64,000 nucleotides of DNA from Caldilinea sp. CFX5 (GCA_021405325.1 QWII01000018.1:1-64000), one strand, 5' to 3'. Shown: positions 37,353 to 49,706, counted from the stretch's first letter. A program made the numbers and translations. Notes: generated by a model from the sequence alone, not told the origin.

Positions 37353-38144
37353 ATGCTTACCGAACAACAGATCGCGCTCTTCCAGCGCAATGGTTTTGTC
37401 AACGGCGGCCCGGTGATCGAGGAGGATGTTCTCGAAACCCTGCGCGCCGAGGTGTTACGGGTCATCGACGACCGGGAACGCACCGACATTCCGCAACCCG
37501 TCCTCTGTCGCAACCTGTCGGGCAATGACACAGCGCCCATCTGGCAGATTGTCAACATCTTTGAAGCCAGTCCCGCCTTTAAAGAACTGGTCATGAACCC
37601 GCAGATCGCCGCTATGGCCGCCCAATTGACCGGCGCCCGCGAATTGCGCATCTGGCATGACCAGATCCAATACAAGCCGCAGGCGCTCGGCGGCCGACTG
37701 CACTGGCACCAGGATTCGCCGGCCTGGCCCACGCTCATGCCGAAGCACGCCCAGATCTCTGCTTGGGTTGCGCTGGATGACGCTGATTATGACAACGGCT
37801 GTATGTATATGGTGCCCGGCTCGCAAAAGTGGGGCGATCAAAGTGGTTTTCTGCGCGAATTGCCCCGTGACGGCTCCATGCCCGACTGCTTTGAAGATCA
37901 TCCACTCTATATCACCATTTGCCCTGTCAAGAAGGGCCATGTCCACTTTCACCACTCCCTCACCTGGCACGGCTCCGGCGCCAACACCAGCAACCGCCCC
38001 CGCCGCGCCATTGCCATCCACTACATGAATGAACACACCACCTTCTACGCCGCGGGCAACCATCCCATGAAGCCCTTTATCACCGTGGCGGATGGAGAAC
38101 AGTTGGTGGGGGATGCGTTTCCGTTGGTCTGGCAGCAGGGATGA
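37353..38144 (+). CDS. Phytanoyl-CoA dioxygenase (PhyH) family protein
   Basis: A 263-residue Fe(II)/2-oxoglutarate-dependent oxygenase. The iron-binding facial triad is visible: HWHQD (His and Asp near residues 112-114) and the distal His in HHSLTWHGSGANTS, with Arg in NRPRRAIAIHYM to hold 2-oxoglutarate. PGSQKWGDQSG is a typical PhyH segment. Bacterial members hydroxylate varied small molecules, so the substrate is open. TTTAGGAGAATTTC precedes the ATG. It is followed by a mirrored repeat and then the M81 gene, on the same strand. Confidence 0.9.
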   Translation: MLTEQQIALFQRNGFVNGGPVIEEDVLETLRAEVLRVIDDRERTDIPQPVLCRNLSGNDTAPIWQIVNIFEASPAFKELVMNPQIAAMAAQLTGARELRIWHDQIQYKPQALGGRLHWHQDSPAWPTLMPKHAQISAWVALDDADYDNGCMYMVPGSQKWGDQSGFLRELPRDGSMPDCFEDHPLYITICPVKKGHVHFHHSLTWHGSGANTSNRPRRAIAIHYMNEHTTFYAAGNHPMKPFITVADGEQLVGDAFPLVWQQG

Positions 38145-38225
38145 CAAGGAGACAGGAGACACGAGACACGAGACAGGGAGACATAGACGATTCTCGTGTC
38201 TCCTGTCTCCTGTCTCCTGTCTTTT
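38145..38225. repeat. Mirrored GAGACAGG/GAGACACG tandem repeat
   Basis: About five 7-base units on the plus strand (38145-38183) face about five reverse-complement units (38191-38221) across a short TAGACGA centre, giving a long stem between the PhyH and M81 genes. It ends just before the M81 ribosome binding site. Same unit as at 3341-3399 and 18926-19060. Confidence 0.8.
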
Positions 38226-38242
38226 CACAAAGGAAGGCTACT

Positions 38243-39760
38243 ATGAAAATCCTCGTCGGCGAGTGTAAACAAGAGGTGTCGTCGTTCAACCCAGTGTTGA
38301 GCGGGTATGCGGATTTTGATGTGTCGTTTGGGCAAGCGATGCTTGATTTTCACCGGGAGAGTCGGGTAGAGATGGGCGGGGCGTTGCGGGTTTTTGCCGA
38401 ACGAACTGACCTGGCGGTGATTCCGACCTATAGCGCACGAGCGATCACCTCGGGCGGGACGTTGCGGGGGGCGGATTTTGCCCGCATTGCGGATGAGTTT
38501 TTGGGGGCGGTGCGTAACGCCTACACCGCAGCAAACGGAACAATCGACGGGATCTATTTGTCGCTGCACGGCGCGATGGGCGCCGAAGGGGAGGATGACC
38601 CCGAAGGCTACCTTCTGGCCGGCGTGCGCCGGATTGTGGGCGAGGCCCTGCCGATTGTCGTGTCGCTTGACCTACATGGCGTGCTGACCGACCGCATGTT
38701 AACCCACAGCGATGCCATTGTCGCTTATCATACCTACCCCCATGTTGATTTTTATGAAACCGGTGTGCGAGCGGCGCGGCTGCTGTTGCGCATTCTGGAT
38801 GGTGAAGCCAAACCAGTAACCGCCAGGGTTTACATTCCGGCGTTGGTGCGCGGCCCGGAGCTGATCACCGCCACGGGACGTTATGGCGCCTTGATCCGGC
38901 AGGCGCAGGCGCTGGAAAATAGTGAGAAGGGCCTCTCATCCGGCATCTTCATCGGCAACCCTTTCACCGATGTGCTGGAACTGGCGACCAACAGCTTTGT
39001 CGTCGCTAACGAAGATGAAGGCTGGGCCGTTGCTGCGGCGGAAAAACTCGCCCGCGACTTCTGGGCCGTGCGCGAGCATTTGTATCAACCCTTGATTTCG
39101 CTGGAAGAAGCGCTCGCCACCGCTCAGGCTATGGTCGGCAAAGGGACAGCCGTCTTTGTCGATGCCGCCGACGCCACCAGTTCGGGCGCTTCCGGTGACA
39201 GCAACGCGATCCTGCGCGGGTTGATCGAAAGCGGCTACACCGGCAGCGCGCTGTTACCCATTGTCGATCCACCGGCGGTGCGAGCCGCCATGCAAGCCGG
39301 CATCGGCAGCACCATTCAGGTGACGCTGGGCGGGCAACTCGATGCAAAACGCTTCACGCCGTTGCCGGTGACAGCCCAGGTGCGGCTGCTCTCTGACGGT
39401 TCCTTTGTCAATGAATCACACAGCTCGATCTGGTCAGCGGGCGACAGTGCAGTCTTGCAGGTGGGGAAACATAGCGTGGTTGCCACCAGTCGCGCGGTCA
39501 GTCTCTATGACCGGTCGCTTTTCTATGCCCACGGCCAAGACCCCCAGCGCTTTGACGCGGTGGTGGTCAAGTCGCCCCACTGTCAGCACCACATGTTCGC
39601 TGCTTGGGCCGCCGCCATGCTCAATACCGATGCCCCCGGCTCGACCAGCGCCAACTTGAAACGGCTGGGGCATACCCGCTGTCGGCGTCCGCTCTTTCCG
39701 TTGGATGAAGGGGTGGTGTTCGAGCCAAAGGTGCAGGTTTATCGCCGGAGGAACCCATGA
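38243..39760 (+). CDS. M81-family metallopeptidase (MlrC-like)
   Basis: A 505-residue enzyme of the microcystinase-C family. ILVGECKQEVSSFNPVLSGY at the start, the zinc-site block VVSLDLHG and YHTYPHVDFYETG match the N-terminal DUF1485 domain; SGASGDSNAILRGLIESGYT and the C-terminal KSPHCQHHMFAAWA belong to the second MlrC domain. Besides linear microcystin, most members probably act on other peptides or amides. AAAGGAAGG precedes ATG at 38243. Its stop overlaps the next start (ATGA), so it is coupled to the COG0523 GTPase, a possible metal-delivery partner. Confidence 0.9.
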   Translation: MKILVGECKQEVSSFNPVLSGYADFDVSFGQAMLDFHRESRVEMGGALRVFAERTDLAVIPTYSARAITSGGTLRGADFARIADEFLGAVRNAYTAANGTIDGIYLSLHGAMGAEGEDDPEGYLLAGVRRIVGEALPIVVSLDLHGVLTDRMLTHSDAIVAYHTYPHVDFYETGVRAARLLLRILDGEAKPVTARVYIPALVRGPELITATGRYGALIRQAQALENSEKGLSSGIFIGNPFTDVLELATNSFVVANEDEGWAVAAAEKLARDFWAVREHLYQPLISLEEALATAQAMVGKGTAVFVDAADATSSGASGDSNAILRGLIESGYTGSALLPIVDPPAVRAAMQAGIGSTIQVTLGGQLDAKRFTPLPVTAQVRLLSDGSFVNESHSSIWSAGDSAVLQVGKHSVVATSRAVSLYDRSLFYAHGQDPQRFDAVVVKSPHCQHHMFAAWAAAMLNTDAPGSTSANLKRLGHTRCRRPLFPLDEGVVFEPKVQVYRRRNP

Positions 39761-40824
39761 GTACTCGTCTTGTGATCGTCGGCGGCTTTCTGGGCGCCGG
39801 TAAGACAACCTTACTGCTCACCGCGGCCCAACGCCTGACGGCGCAAGGCTATCGCGTCGGCCTACTCACCAACGATCAGGGGGCTGATCTGGTTGACACG
39901 GCGCTGGGCGACCAGGCCGCGATTCCGGTGACGGAGGTGGCCGGCGGCTGTTTCTGTTGTCGCTTTCCCGATCTGCTGGCGGGGTTGCAACGGCTACAAG
40001 CAGTGGCGACGCCCGATCTGGTCTTGCTGGAGCCGGTGGGCAGTTGCACCGATCTGGTGGCGACCGTGTTGCGCCCCTTGCTGCAATTTCATGGCGACCA
40101 ATATCAATTGGCCCCGCTCACCATCCTGCTCGACAGCACGCGCGACCTGACCGACTTTCCACCCGATGTTCACTACCTCTACCAACAACAGTTGAGCGAA
40201 GCGGAGTTGCTGCTGCTGACCAAAATCGACCAGCTTTCCCCCGTGCAAGCGGACGCGCAATTGCGCGCCTTGCAAGCGACCTACCCGCAAGCGCGCCTGC
40301 TGGCGGCCTCTGCCCACACCGGTGTTGGCATTGCTGAATGGTTGTCGATCGTGCTGGGACAAAGCAGCCGTAACCCGGCCGCCTTGGTGATTGACTACAA
40401 TCGTTACGCCGACGCTGAGGCGGCGTTGGGGTGGCTCAATGTCAAGGGGTTGGTGCGGGCTGATCAGCCCTTTTCGGCGCAGGGATGGACCGACAACCTG
40501 TTGGCAACGCTGACCCACGCCTTCACGGTCCAGGCGGCGCCGATTGCCCATATCAAGACGCTGGTGACAACACCCCAAGGCCAATTCAAAGCCAGCGTCA
40601 CCCAAGCCCAAGCCCCCATCACCTGGGACTTGGCAACCGGCGACGCCACGACCCAACGTCTGGAGTTTATTCTCAATGTACGGGTGAATGCGAACCCAGC
40701 CCTCTTGGAGCAGGTAGTTATGCAGACCGTCGCCGCGATCCAACCGGATGCCGGCGCCCGCTACTACTTTGACCACTTTGAATGCTTCAGCCCCCTGCCG
40801 CCGAGACCGACCCACCGGTTGTGA
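39757..40824 (+). CDS. COG0523/CobW-family GTPase, probable metallochaperone
   Basis: A 355-residue G3E-family GTPase. Walker A is GGFLGAGKTT (residues 9-18), the metal-binding CxCC is GGCFCCRF (near residue 67), and TKID provides the guanine-recognition motif. A C-terminal CobW_C-like domain ends in HFECFSP. Relatives load zinc, cobalt or other metals into client enzymes. The 4-base overlap with the M81 metallopeptidase suggests that this peptidase is its client; that is inference. Confidence 0.9.
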   Translation: MSTRLVIVGGFLGAGKTTLLLTAAQRLTAQGYRVGLLTNDQGADLVDTALGDQAAIPVTEVAGGCFCCRFPDLLAGLQRLQAVATPDLVLLEPVGSCTDLVATVLRPLLQFHGDQYQLAPLTILLDSTRDLTDFPPDVHYLYQQQLSEAELLLLTKIDQLSPVQADAQLRALQATYPQARLLAASAHTGVGIAEWLSIVLGQSSRNPAALVIDYNRYADAEAALGWLNVKGLVRADQPFSAQGWTDNLLATLTHAFTVQAAPIAHIKTLVTTPQGQFKASVTQAQAPITWDLATGDATTQRLEFILNVRVNANPALLEQVVMQTVAAIQPDAGARYYFDHFECFSPLPPRPTHRL

Positions 40825-40831
40825 GCGCAGG

Positions 40832-40989
40832 ACACAACAACGGATTCGGGAAGCAACGGATTTGCTCTGCATTACAGGAAGAGCCCTGATTTTAAGGGAA
40901 CTTATAAACCATACCGTCAGTTTAGCTCAACTCATCGGTTGTGCAGGGGAAAAAATCCGTTCCTTCCTAAATCCGTTGCTGTGTTGTGT
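40832..40989. repeat. Imperfect inverted repeat between convergent genes
   Basis: 40832-40863 (ACACAACAACGGATT ... AACGGATTT) is complementary to 40953-40989 with a 5-base bulge and few mismatches across an 89-base spacer. Each arm also contains a direct AACGGATT repeat. It fills most of the gap between the COG0523 and CYTH genes, which are convergent. Confidence 0.6.
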
Positions 40990-40990
40990 G

Positions 40991-41617
40991 CTACCCAAAA
41001 GTGCGCTGATACAACATGGTTGGCGGTTCGTCACGAAAGAGGCGCTCAGTGAGGTGATACTCTTCGGCAATGACTTGTAATCGCGCTTCGGCGGCCCATG
41101 CTTCTTCTAACGAAGCGGCGCTCATCTCCAGCTCAACCAGATATTGCTGATCGAGGATCGCCTCACACTGGCAGAGTTTGGTGTGGAGATCGAGCGGGGC
41201 ATAATAGCCGAGACGATCAACGCCGGCAAAATTCATAAACGGGGTATAGCCGGCGGCAGAGAGCGCATCAACGACGGCAGTGCGGGTGGGATAATCGGCG
41301 GCCAACCCCAAGGTGGTGAGAATGGCGCTGGCCTGAATGCCGTCGGTAATCTCTTCACCCCACTCCTGGCGGATGTTGGCGACGGCCCCCAGATCCGGCC
41401 CTTTGTAGCCGATTGAGTAGCGGGTGCGGTCAGCAGAGAGGGTGCGCCCCAACCGGAGCAGCCGCCCTGATTCATAGAGTTCGCGCCCGATAATATCGGT
41501 GGCCCACTTTTTGGGCGCCCGCAAACTCTGCTCAAAAAAGGGCAAGAGCGCATAGGCTTCTTCCGGGCTGGCCACGCAAAAGCGAATCTCAATCTCGTAG
41601 CTCTGACCATGACTCAT
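40991..41617 (-). CDS. CYTH-domain protein (class IV adenylate cyclase/thiamine triphosphatase-like)
   Basis: A 208-residue protein with the triphosphate-tunnel fold. The hallmark ExExR/K at the N-terminus is YEIEIRF; charged strands follow in LLRLGRTLSADRTRYSIGYK and VELEMSAASLEEAWAAEA, where acidic residues bind metal. CYTH enzymes hydrolyse or cyclise nucleoside and organic triphosphates; without more context the exact reaction cannot be named. It is a single gene convergent with its left neighbour and 69 bases from the end of the GT2 gene. Confidence 0.8.
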   Translation of the reverse strand: MSHGQSYEIEIRFCVASPEEAYALLPFFEQSLRAPKKWATDIIGRELYESGRLLRLGRTLSADRTRYSIGYKGPDLGAVANIRQEWGEEITDGIQASAILTTLGLAADYPTRTAVVDALSAAGYTPFMNFAGVDRLGYYAPLDLHTKLCQCEAILDQQYLVELEMSAASLEEAWAAEARLQVIAEEYHLTERLFRDEPPTMLYQRTFG

Positions 41618-41686
41618 ACGGCAATGTTCTTTCGTGTATGCGAAGGAGGAACCGTCGGCCGTTTGTGGCGGTGCGACCCACAGTTT

Positions 41687-43714
41687 TTATCGAACGTTGT
41701 AGGGGTGGCAAGCGCCTTCATTCGTGCCTTCCAAAACACAGAGTTGCTGGGGTGTGGGTTGGGCTAGTTTATCTGGTTGCGCTTGTCCATCCAGGATCCG
41801 GACTGTCTCTTGTAACTGCTGGAGGGAAACCGGCAAGGCGCTTGTACGCCACCACGTGTACCAGCTTGGCGGAACAGCCACACGGTAGCCGGTGCATTGG
41901 GTGGCTGCCGGGTCGGAGAAGAAACAAAACTGTGCTGCTTCGCCAGCGCCGGTAATGGTAACCCAGCGTTTTTCCAAAGCGCGCCATTGCGGCAGGAACG
42001 CGGATTGTGCGCCGACGGTGGCGTCCCACACAGTTGGCGGCGGTACAAGCGCATAGGGGCGACAGGCGCCGCTCGCATCGCCGCTTAATACACATAGTTG
42101 ATTGCCGGTTTCCGGTGTGGTGAAACGCGGCACAGCGGCGTTTTGCACCATCACCACCGGCTTGACCACGGCTACCGCCGTCCGGACAGGGAGTGTTTGA
42201 GTAGCCACCGGCGCTGACTTACATTGGGTGACATTGGGCAAGGTCAGCAGATGCGTCCAGTCAGCCGGATCAAAGACAACCGTGTTCCCGCCCCAGTCGG
42301 CGGCTTTATCTACCGCCGCCATGGCGGTTGTTGCCGGCCGGGCGCTTGCCGCATAAACCCGCGTTTCATGTAGGCTACGAATAAAGAGCGCCACCAGGCC
42401 AACGGTCACCGCTGTTGCGGCATAGCTCGGCACTGATTGCATCGATTTTGCCCAAGCGCCGGCTTTACCGGTGCGACTCCAGCGGGTAATCCACCCTTGC
42501 TGGTTCATGGTAAAGAAGGCATAAATCTTCATCACTGCCGACCAGTAATTAAAGAAAACATACCAGGGCAAAATGCGGATATTCAGCCACTGCTGGCGCA
42601 GATGGGGCCAAATCTTGATGCTGCGCGAAAGGAACCACCAAAGCAGCAGAATGCCCACGGCGCGCCAGTGCCCTTGAAAAAGAGAAAAAATCAGATAGAT
42701 CGGCGCCACCAATGTCGTCAACGGTTGCAACAGGCGATCAATGAGGTGAAAGGCGAGGAAGGGTTTATGCCAGGTCCACCGGCTGCCTAAGGCCTTGAGA
42801 TCAGCACGCCAACTGTTGCGCGCCCAACGGAGCCGTTGCTTGAGAAAAACCTTCATGACGGTGGCGCCAGGCGTGTGAACACAAGCATTCTCCTGATAGC
42901 GCACCTTCCAGCCCCGCTTTTGCACCGCCAACGTGAGCGCTTTGTCATCACCGCTAATGACCGGGCGCCCCCAGAAGGTCTCTTCCATCAAATCCTCTAA
43001 AGCGGTTAGGGCAACAAAGCGGCGATAAACCGCCGTGCGTCCCGAAAGACAGGTGACGGCGTCGCCAAAGGCAGTCAGGTAGCGGATTTCGTCAATATAG
43101 CGAATATCCAAATAAACATCAAAGATTCGTTGGGCCGTTGAATGTGGCTTCCAGACCCGCTGGCGCATCGTGACCCCGCCCACTTCCGGCTCGATAAAGG
43201 GCGCCAATGCTTTGGGCATCAAATCTGAATCCCAGATGGTGTCACTATCGACTAGAAAAACAATATCGCCGGTTGCGGCCAGAATGCCGTCGGCGAGCGC
43301 AGGGCGTTTGCCGGGGGTATGGGTAATTAACATCTTGAGCACCAGCGGGCCGCCGGCGATCTCGGCCGCAAACGCATGAAATTGTTCCATGCAGCGCTTG
43401 TCGGTGTGGTCGATCACGGCCACAATTTCCGTTGGCTTGTTCGCTGCCCAGGAGCGCAAGGCCGCGCGAAAGAGCGCCGGATCTTCGTTGTAGACCGGGG
43501 TGATGATGCTTGTCGTAGCCGTATAGCCATTGGGTTCCATTGGCCGGTACCACATGCCGATGATGCGGCGAAAGAGCCAGATCCCCCAACGCCAGACGCC
43601 AATGGCCCCAATCGGCAGCGGGATGCCAAGGGCAAGAATAAAGTACCAGAACTGGGCAAAGAACTGAACGAGGGGCAAGCAGGATTGCTCGAGGCCAAAG
43701 GGTAAAGTAGGCAT
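41687..43714 (-). CDS. Hyaluronan-synthase-like family 2 glycosyltransferase with Cys-repeat tail
   Basis: About 675 residues from ATG at 43714; a TTG at 43831 would add 39, and neither has a good ribosome binding site. A membrane helix precedes the GT2 domain: SIITPVYNEDPALF (nucleotide binding), FLVDSDTIWDSD (DxD), the GDDKAL acceptor motif and KQRLRWARNSW (R/QxxRW, processive synthases). Three or four more helices follow, placing synthesis and extrusion in the inner membrane. After the last helix a tail of about 230 residues carries three related Cys-pair repeats (CVLSGDASGACRPY, CFFSDPAATQCTGY, CVLEGTNEGACHPY), probably outside the cell. It is divergent from the EPS regulator. Confidence 0.85.
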   Translation of the reverse strand: MPTLPFGLEQSCLPLVQFFAQFWYFILALGIPLPIGAIGVWRWGIWLFRRIIGMWYRPMEPNGYTATTSIITPVYNEDPALFRAALRSWAANKPTEIVAVIDHTDKRCMEQFHAFAAEIAGGPLVLKMLITHTPGKRPALADGILAATGDIVFLVDSDTIWDSDLMPKALAPFIEPEVGGVTMRQRVWKPHSTAQRIFDVYLDIRYIDEIRYLTAFGDAVTCLSGRTAVYRRFVALTALEDLMEETFWGRPVISGDDKALTLAVQKRGWKVRYQENACVHTPGATVMKVFLKQRLRWARNSWRADLKALGSRWTWHKPFLAFHLIDRLLQPLTTLVAPIYLIFSLFQGHWRAVGILLLWWFLSRSIKIWPHLRQQWLNIRILPWYVFFNYWSAVMKIYAFFTMNQQGWITRWSRTGKAGAWAKSMQSVPSYAATAVTVGLVALFIRSLHETRVYAASARPATTAMAAVDKAADWGGNTVVFDPADWTHLLTLPNVTQCKSAPVATQTLPVRTAVAVVKPVVMVQNAAVPRFTTPETGNQLCVLSGDASGACRPYALVPPPTVWDATVGAQSAFLPQWRALEKRWVTITGAGEAAQFCFFSDPAATQCTGYRVAVPPSWYTWWRTSALPVSLQQLQETVRILDGQAQPDKLAQPTPQQLCVLEGTNEGACHPYNVR

Positions 43715-43911
43715 AATCCAACCAATAAGAGCAATAAACGTGTTGTAAGCACCGAAGCACGGTGATGACGGTTGGTTAAATGAATAATAGCAGTTACGCC
43801 ACTCTCGTCCTAGAGCGGCGTAACCGGTCAAAGCTTTCTTACGTCGTTATGGTTGTAAGCAAAAACAAAGCCAAATGTAAGAAATCGCATAAATCATAAT
43901 GACGTACCATG

Positions 43912-43968
43912 ATTAAAACAAATGTTGCACTAATTGTCAACCTGCATTAGCTTACATAGCTGACAATT
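43912..43968 (-). promoter_or_regulatory. Promoter and spaced palindrome for the GT2 gene
   Basis: On the minus strand TTGACA (43940-43935) and TTTAAT (43917-43912) are 17 bases apart, a near-consensus promoter with start near 43905. AATTGTCA (43932-43939) and TGACAATT (43961-43968) form an inverted repeat that covers the -35. The half-site matches the palindrome at 16871-16884. Repression by the divergent regulator is possible. Confidence 0.65.
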
Positions 43969-44090
43969 TTATAAAAAGCTTACGAGATATATTGCACAAT
44001 TGTAAACAAAAACGCCTTATTTAGGACAATGCCTACGCTATCGGCTTTCCCACAGATTGTTAGTAGGCTCGCTTAAATTGCTGAGTTTTG

Positions 44091-44136
44091 ATAGTACTTT
44101 CGTACTATTGACATTCCACCCAAGCCATAGTACAAT
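44091..44136 (+). promoter_or_regulatory. Promoter and ATAGTAC operator-like sites for the EPS regulator
   Basis: TTGACA (44108-44113) and TACAAT (44131-44136) are 17 bases apart. ATAGTAC at 44091-44097 forms a dyad with GTACTAT at 44102-44108, touching the -35, and a third ATAGTAC (44127-44133) overlaps the -10. This arrangement suggests negative autoregulation. Confidence 0.65.
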
Positions 44137-44195
44137 TCGACGCTTGAATTCAATTATTGAATCGTACTGGGTTGAAGGAGAGAGTCACCGAAAAG

Positions 44196-44255
44196 ACTAT
44201 GGCGGATCAGACTATGGCGGATCAGACTATGGCGGATCAGACTATGGCGGATCAG
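44196..44255 (+). repeat. Four perfect copies of a 15-base repeat at the start of the EPS regulator gene
   Basis: ACTATGGCGGATCAG is repeated four times without change (44196-44255). Each copy contains an in-frame ATG and encodes TMADQ, so the regulator starts with MADQ repeated four times. Copy-number change by whole units keeps the frame. Confidence 0.9.
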
Positions 44256-44833
44256 ATCGACGAGCGGCAGACAGCGTCCACCCTGCGGGCGGAGGCAGAC
44301 AGCGCCTCCGCCAATAGCGCTGGCAATAATGTTGAACATGAACTCCAGTTGCTGGAAGCCATTGCGACGACGCCGGAGACCACCCAGGCCAACCTCGCGG
44401 CTCAAGTCGGCGTGGCGGTGGGCACCGTCAATTGGTATTTGAAGCGATGGTCCAAAAAAGGCTATATCAAGATCCGCCGCATCAGCCGTTGGCAATGGAG
44501 TTACTTGCTCACCCCGGAGGGCATTGCGCGTAAGGCGCGATTGGCGAGTGAATATGTCGAAGCGTCCTTGAGCCTCTACCGGCGGACACGCGCCGAGGCC
44601 AAGCTGCTTTTGACCAGCGTGCGTGCAACCGGCGCGCACCACATTATTCTTGCCGGCGACGGCGAGATCGCCGAAATCTGCCGCCTGACCTGTTTGGAAA
44701 TGGGTATCGACATTGTGGCGGAGACAACGCCCCAACACCAATTGCAACATGTACCCATGATCCGCATTGAAGGTGTACGTCTGGTTCTGATCTGGTCGGG
44801 TGTAACCCCCGCCGACGACGGGATGATCACCCG

Positions 44834-44837
<4 letters not shown>
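44199..44837 (+). CDS. MarR-like winged-helix regulator associated with EPS cluster
   Basis: A 212-residue regulator. After four MADQT repeats and a polar linker, residues about 60-125 are a winged helix: ELQLLEAIATTPETTQANLA, GVAVGTVNWYLKRWSKKGYI and the wing KIRRISRWQWSYLLTPEGIA, the pattern of MarR-type EPS-associated regulators. The C-terminal 85 residues (HHIILAGDGEIAEICRLTCL ... IRIEGVRLVLIWSG) look like a small Rossmann-like ligand domain. The start is uncertain: GAAGGAG is 18 bases before the first ATG, unusually far. It overlaps the flippase gene (ATGA) and faces the GT2 gene, so it probably controls the exopolysaccharide cluster. Confidence 0.8.
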
Positions 44838-47947
<3,110 letters not shown>

Positions 47948-47951
<4 letters not shown>

Positions 47952-48865
47952 TGACAACGCTGCGCAGCTACTATCGCCAGTGGGAACAGCAACCGCTGAT
48001 CGGCCCCCTCTTGCGCACACCGGGCAACCTGGCGCGACGCACGTTGGTGGCCTGGTTTGCCTATGCCAAGAAACGACGCTGGCAGGCGCGCATCAAGCTG
48101 GTGCAACAATGTGCGGACAACCAATTCATCCCGCGCATCGCCAACGCCGGCCAGGTGGTCGATGGCTATCAGATCATGCACAATGGGCTGAAGATTCATA
48201 TCGGCAGCTACTATGGCGCGGCGGTGACGGAAATGTTGCAGGTGAACCGGGGCGTCCATGAACCGCAGGAGGAGCGGATCTTTCAAGAGGTTCTGCGCGT
48301 TCTCCCCGCCCAGGCGACGATGATCGAACTGGGCGCTTACTGGGGCTTCTACTCCATGTGGTTCCACCAGGTCATCAGCGAACCGACTTGTTATCTGATA
48401 GAGGCGTCCCCCGCTTATTTAACCCTGGGCCAGCAGAATTTCGCCCTGAATGGCATGAAGGCGGACTTTACCAACTACTGGATCGGCGCGCGTTCTGCGT
48501 CAACGCCGCCCCCCGGCGTCGGCAAGAGCGCCACGCCGACCATTGCGCTTGACGATTTTCTGGCGCAAAAGGGTATTGCCCATGTCCACCTCTTGCACGC
48601 CGACATCCAGGGTGCGGAACTGGATCTGTTGGCCGGCGCGGCCAATGCCTTGAACAGTCAGCGCATCGATTACATTTTTATCTCAACGCATGGCGCCGAT
48701 CTCCACCGGGACTGCATCGCCCGCTTGACCGGGCTGGGCTACACCATCATTGCCGAGGCCAGCCCCGCCGAATCCTATGCCGAGGATGGGGTCATCGCCG
48801 CCCGCCGCGCCGGCATCGACGCCCCCGCCGCCATCGCCATTGACAAACGAAAGCCCGCATCGTAG
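47948..48865 (+). CDS. Divergent FkbM-type methyltransferase
   Basis: 305 residues. Motif I is MIELGAYWGFYSMWFHQVIS and the FkbM-like motif is LLHADIQGAELDLLAGAANA; between them YLIEASPAYLTLGQQNFALN fits the cofactor acidic loop. An N-terminal helical extension of about 75 residues is not part of the methyltransferase fold. Sequence is distant from the preceding FkbM protein, so the two likely act on different sugar positions. Terminated or bounded by the hairpin at 48855-48896. Confidence 0.8.
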
Positions 48866-48896
48866 GGGCACGAACTATCGTGCCCCTACGATGCGG
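48855..48896. terminator. 19-bp hairpin with 4-base loop
   Basis: The arm 48855-48873 (core ATCGTAGGGGCACGA) pairs perfectly with 48878-48896 across ACTA. The left arm lies inside the last codons of the FkbM-like gene. It may attenuate transcription midway through the EPS operon. The GTAGGGGC core is shared with the hairpin at 5581-5628. Confidence 0.65.
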
Positions 48897-48917
48897 TAGC
48901 ATGGAAGCTTAACGAAG

Positions 48918-49706
48918 ATGAGCAACAAGACCATTGTACCGCCAGCATCAACGCCAACCACCAGTGCGGGACAGGCTGACATTGAGTTTTCCAAATATCT
49001 GACGCGTGGCCCCTACCATTGGCAGGAAATTTCTTCCTCGCTACGCAATCATAATGCCTTTGTGCGCGCCCGCTATGATGCCATTTTGCAAGCGGCTGGG
49101 TCAGTGACTGGGGCGCGGGTGTTGGATTTGGGCTGTGGCGATGCCGCCTTGAGCTTTCTACTGCGCCAACAAGGGGCGACCGTGGTCGGCACCGATCTGG
49201 ACTGGGTCGGCGTCGAATGGGGGCGGCGACAATGGCGCGTCCAGGGTGCGCAGGCTGCGTTGGCGATGGCAAATGGCTACGATCTCCCCTTTGCCGACAA
49301 GGTCTTTGATTGTGTCATCTGTTCAGAAGTGATCGAACATGTCCAACGCCCGGAGCGGTTGCTGGCGGAGATGCAACGCGTCTTAACCCCAACCGGACGC
49401 TTTGTCTTGACCACCCCCTGCCGTCTCCACGAATACCCGGAGCGCTTCCATGCCCATGAATTTTTCCCCGACGAGCTAAAGACGTTGTTGTTAAAGGCCG
49501 GCTTTGGCGATGTGGCCGTTCACCTGAGCCACCCGGTCGCCATGAGTGATCTCTATGCGTTGCGCTGGTCAATGGCGCCGCGCCGCCCCTTTCATCACCT
49601 ATTTAACCTGGCATCGGTGCTGGGCGCCAATCCCTTCCGCTTGACCGGCTTTCGCACCTATGAATTGCTGGTTGCCACCGGACGAAACAAGGCGACGCAT
49701 GGCTGA
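48918..49706 (+). CDS. Class I SAM-dependent methyltransferase
   Basis: 262 residues with a Methyltransf_11/25-type core. VLDLGCGDAALSFLLRQQGA is motif I, VVGTDLDWVG the acidic loop, FDCVICSEVIEHVQRPERLL motif IV/V and LTPTGRFVLTTPCRLHEYPE the post-core strand. The C-terminus (FRTYELLVATGRN) fits sugar or lipid methyltransferases. It begins 52 bases after the FkbM gene, past a hairpin, and overlaps the next gene by 8 bases. Confidence 0.87.
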   Translation: MSNKTIVPPASTPTTSAGQADIEFSKYLTRGPYHWQEISSSLRNHNAFVRARYDAILQAAGSVTGARVLDLGCGDAALSFLLRQQGATVVGTDLDWVGVEWGRRQWRVQGAQAALAMANGYDLPFADKVFDCVICSEVIEHVQRPERLLAEMQRVLTPTGRFVLTTPCRLHEYPERFHAHEFFPDELKTLLLKAGFGDVAVHLSHPVAMSDLYALRWSMAPRRPFHHLFNLASVLGANPFRLTGFRTYELLVATGRNKATHG

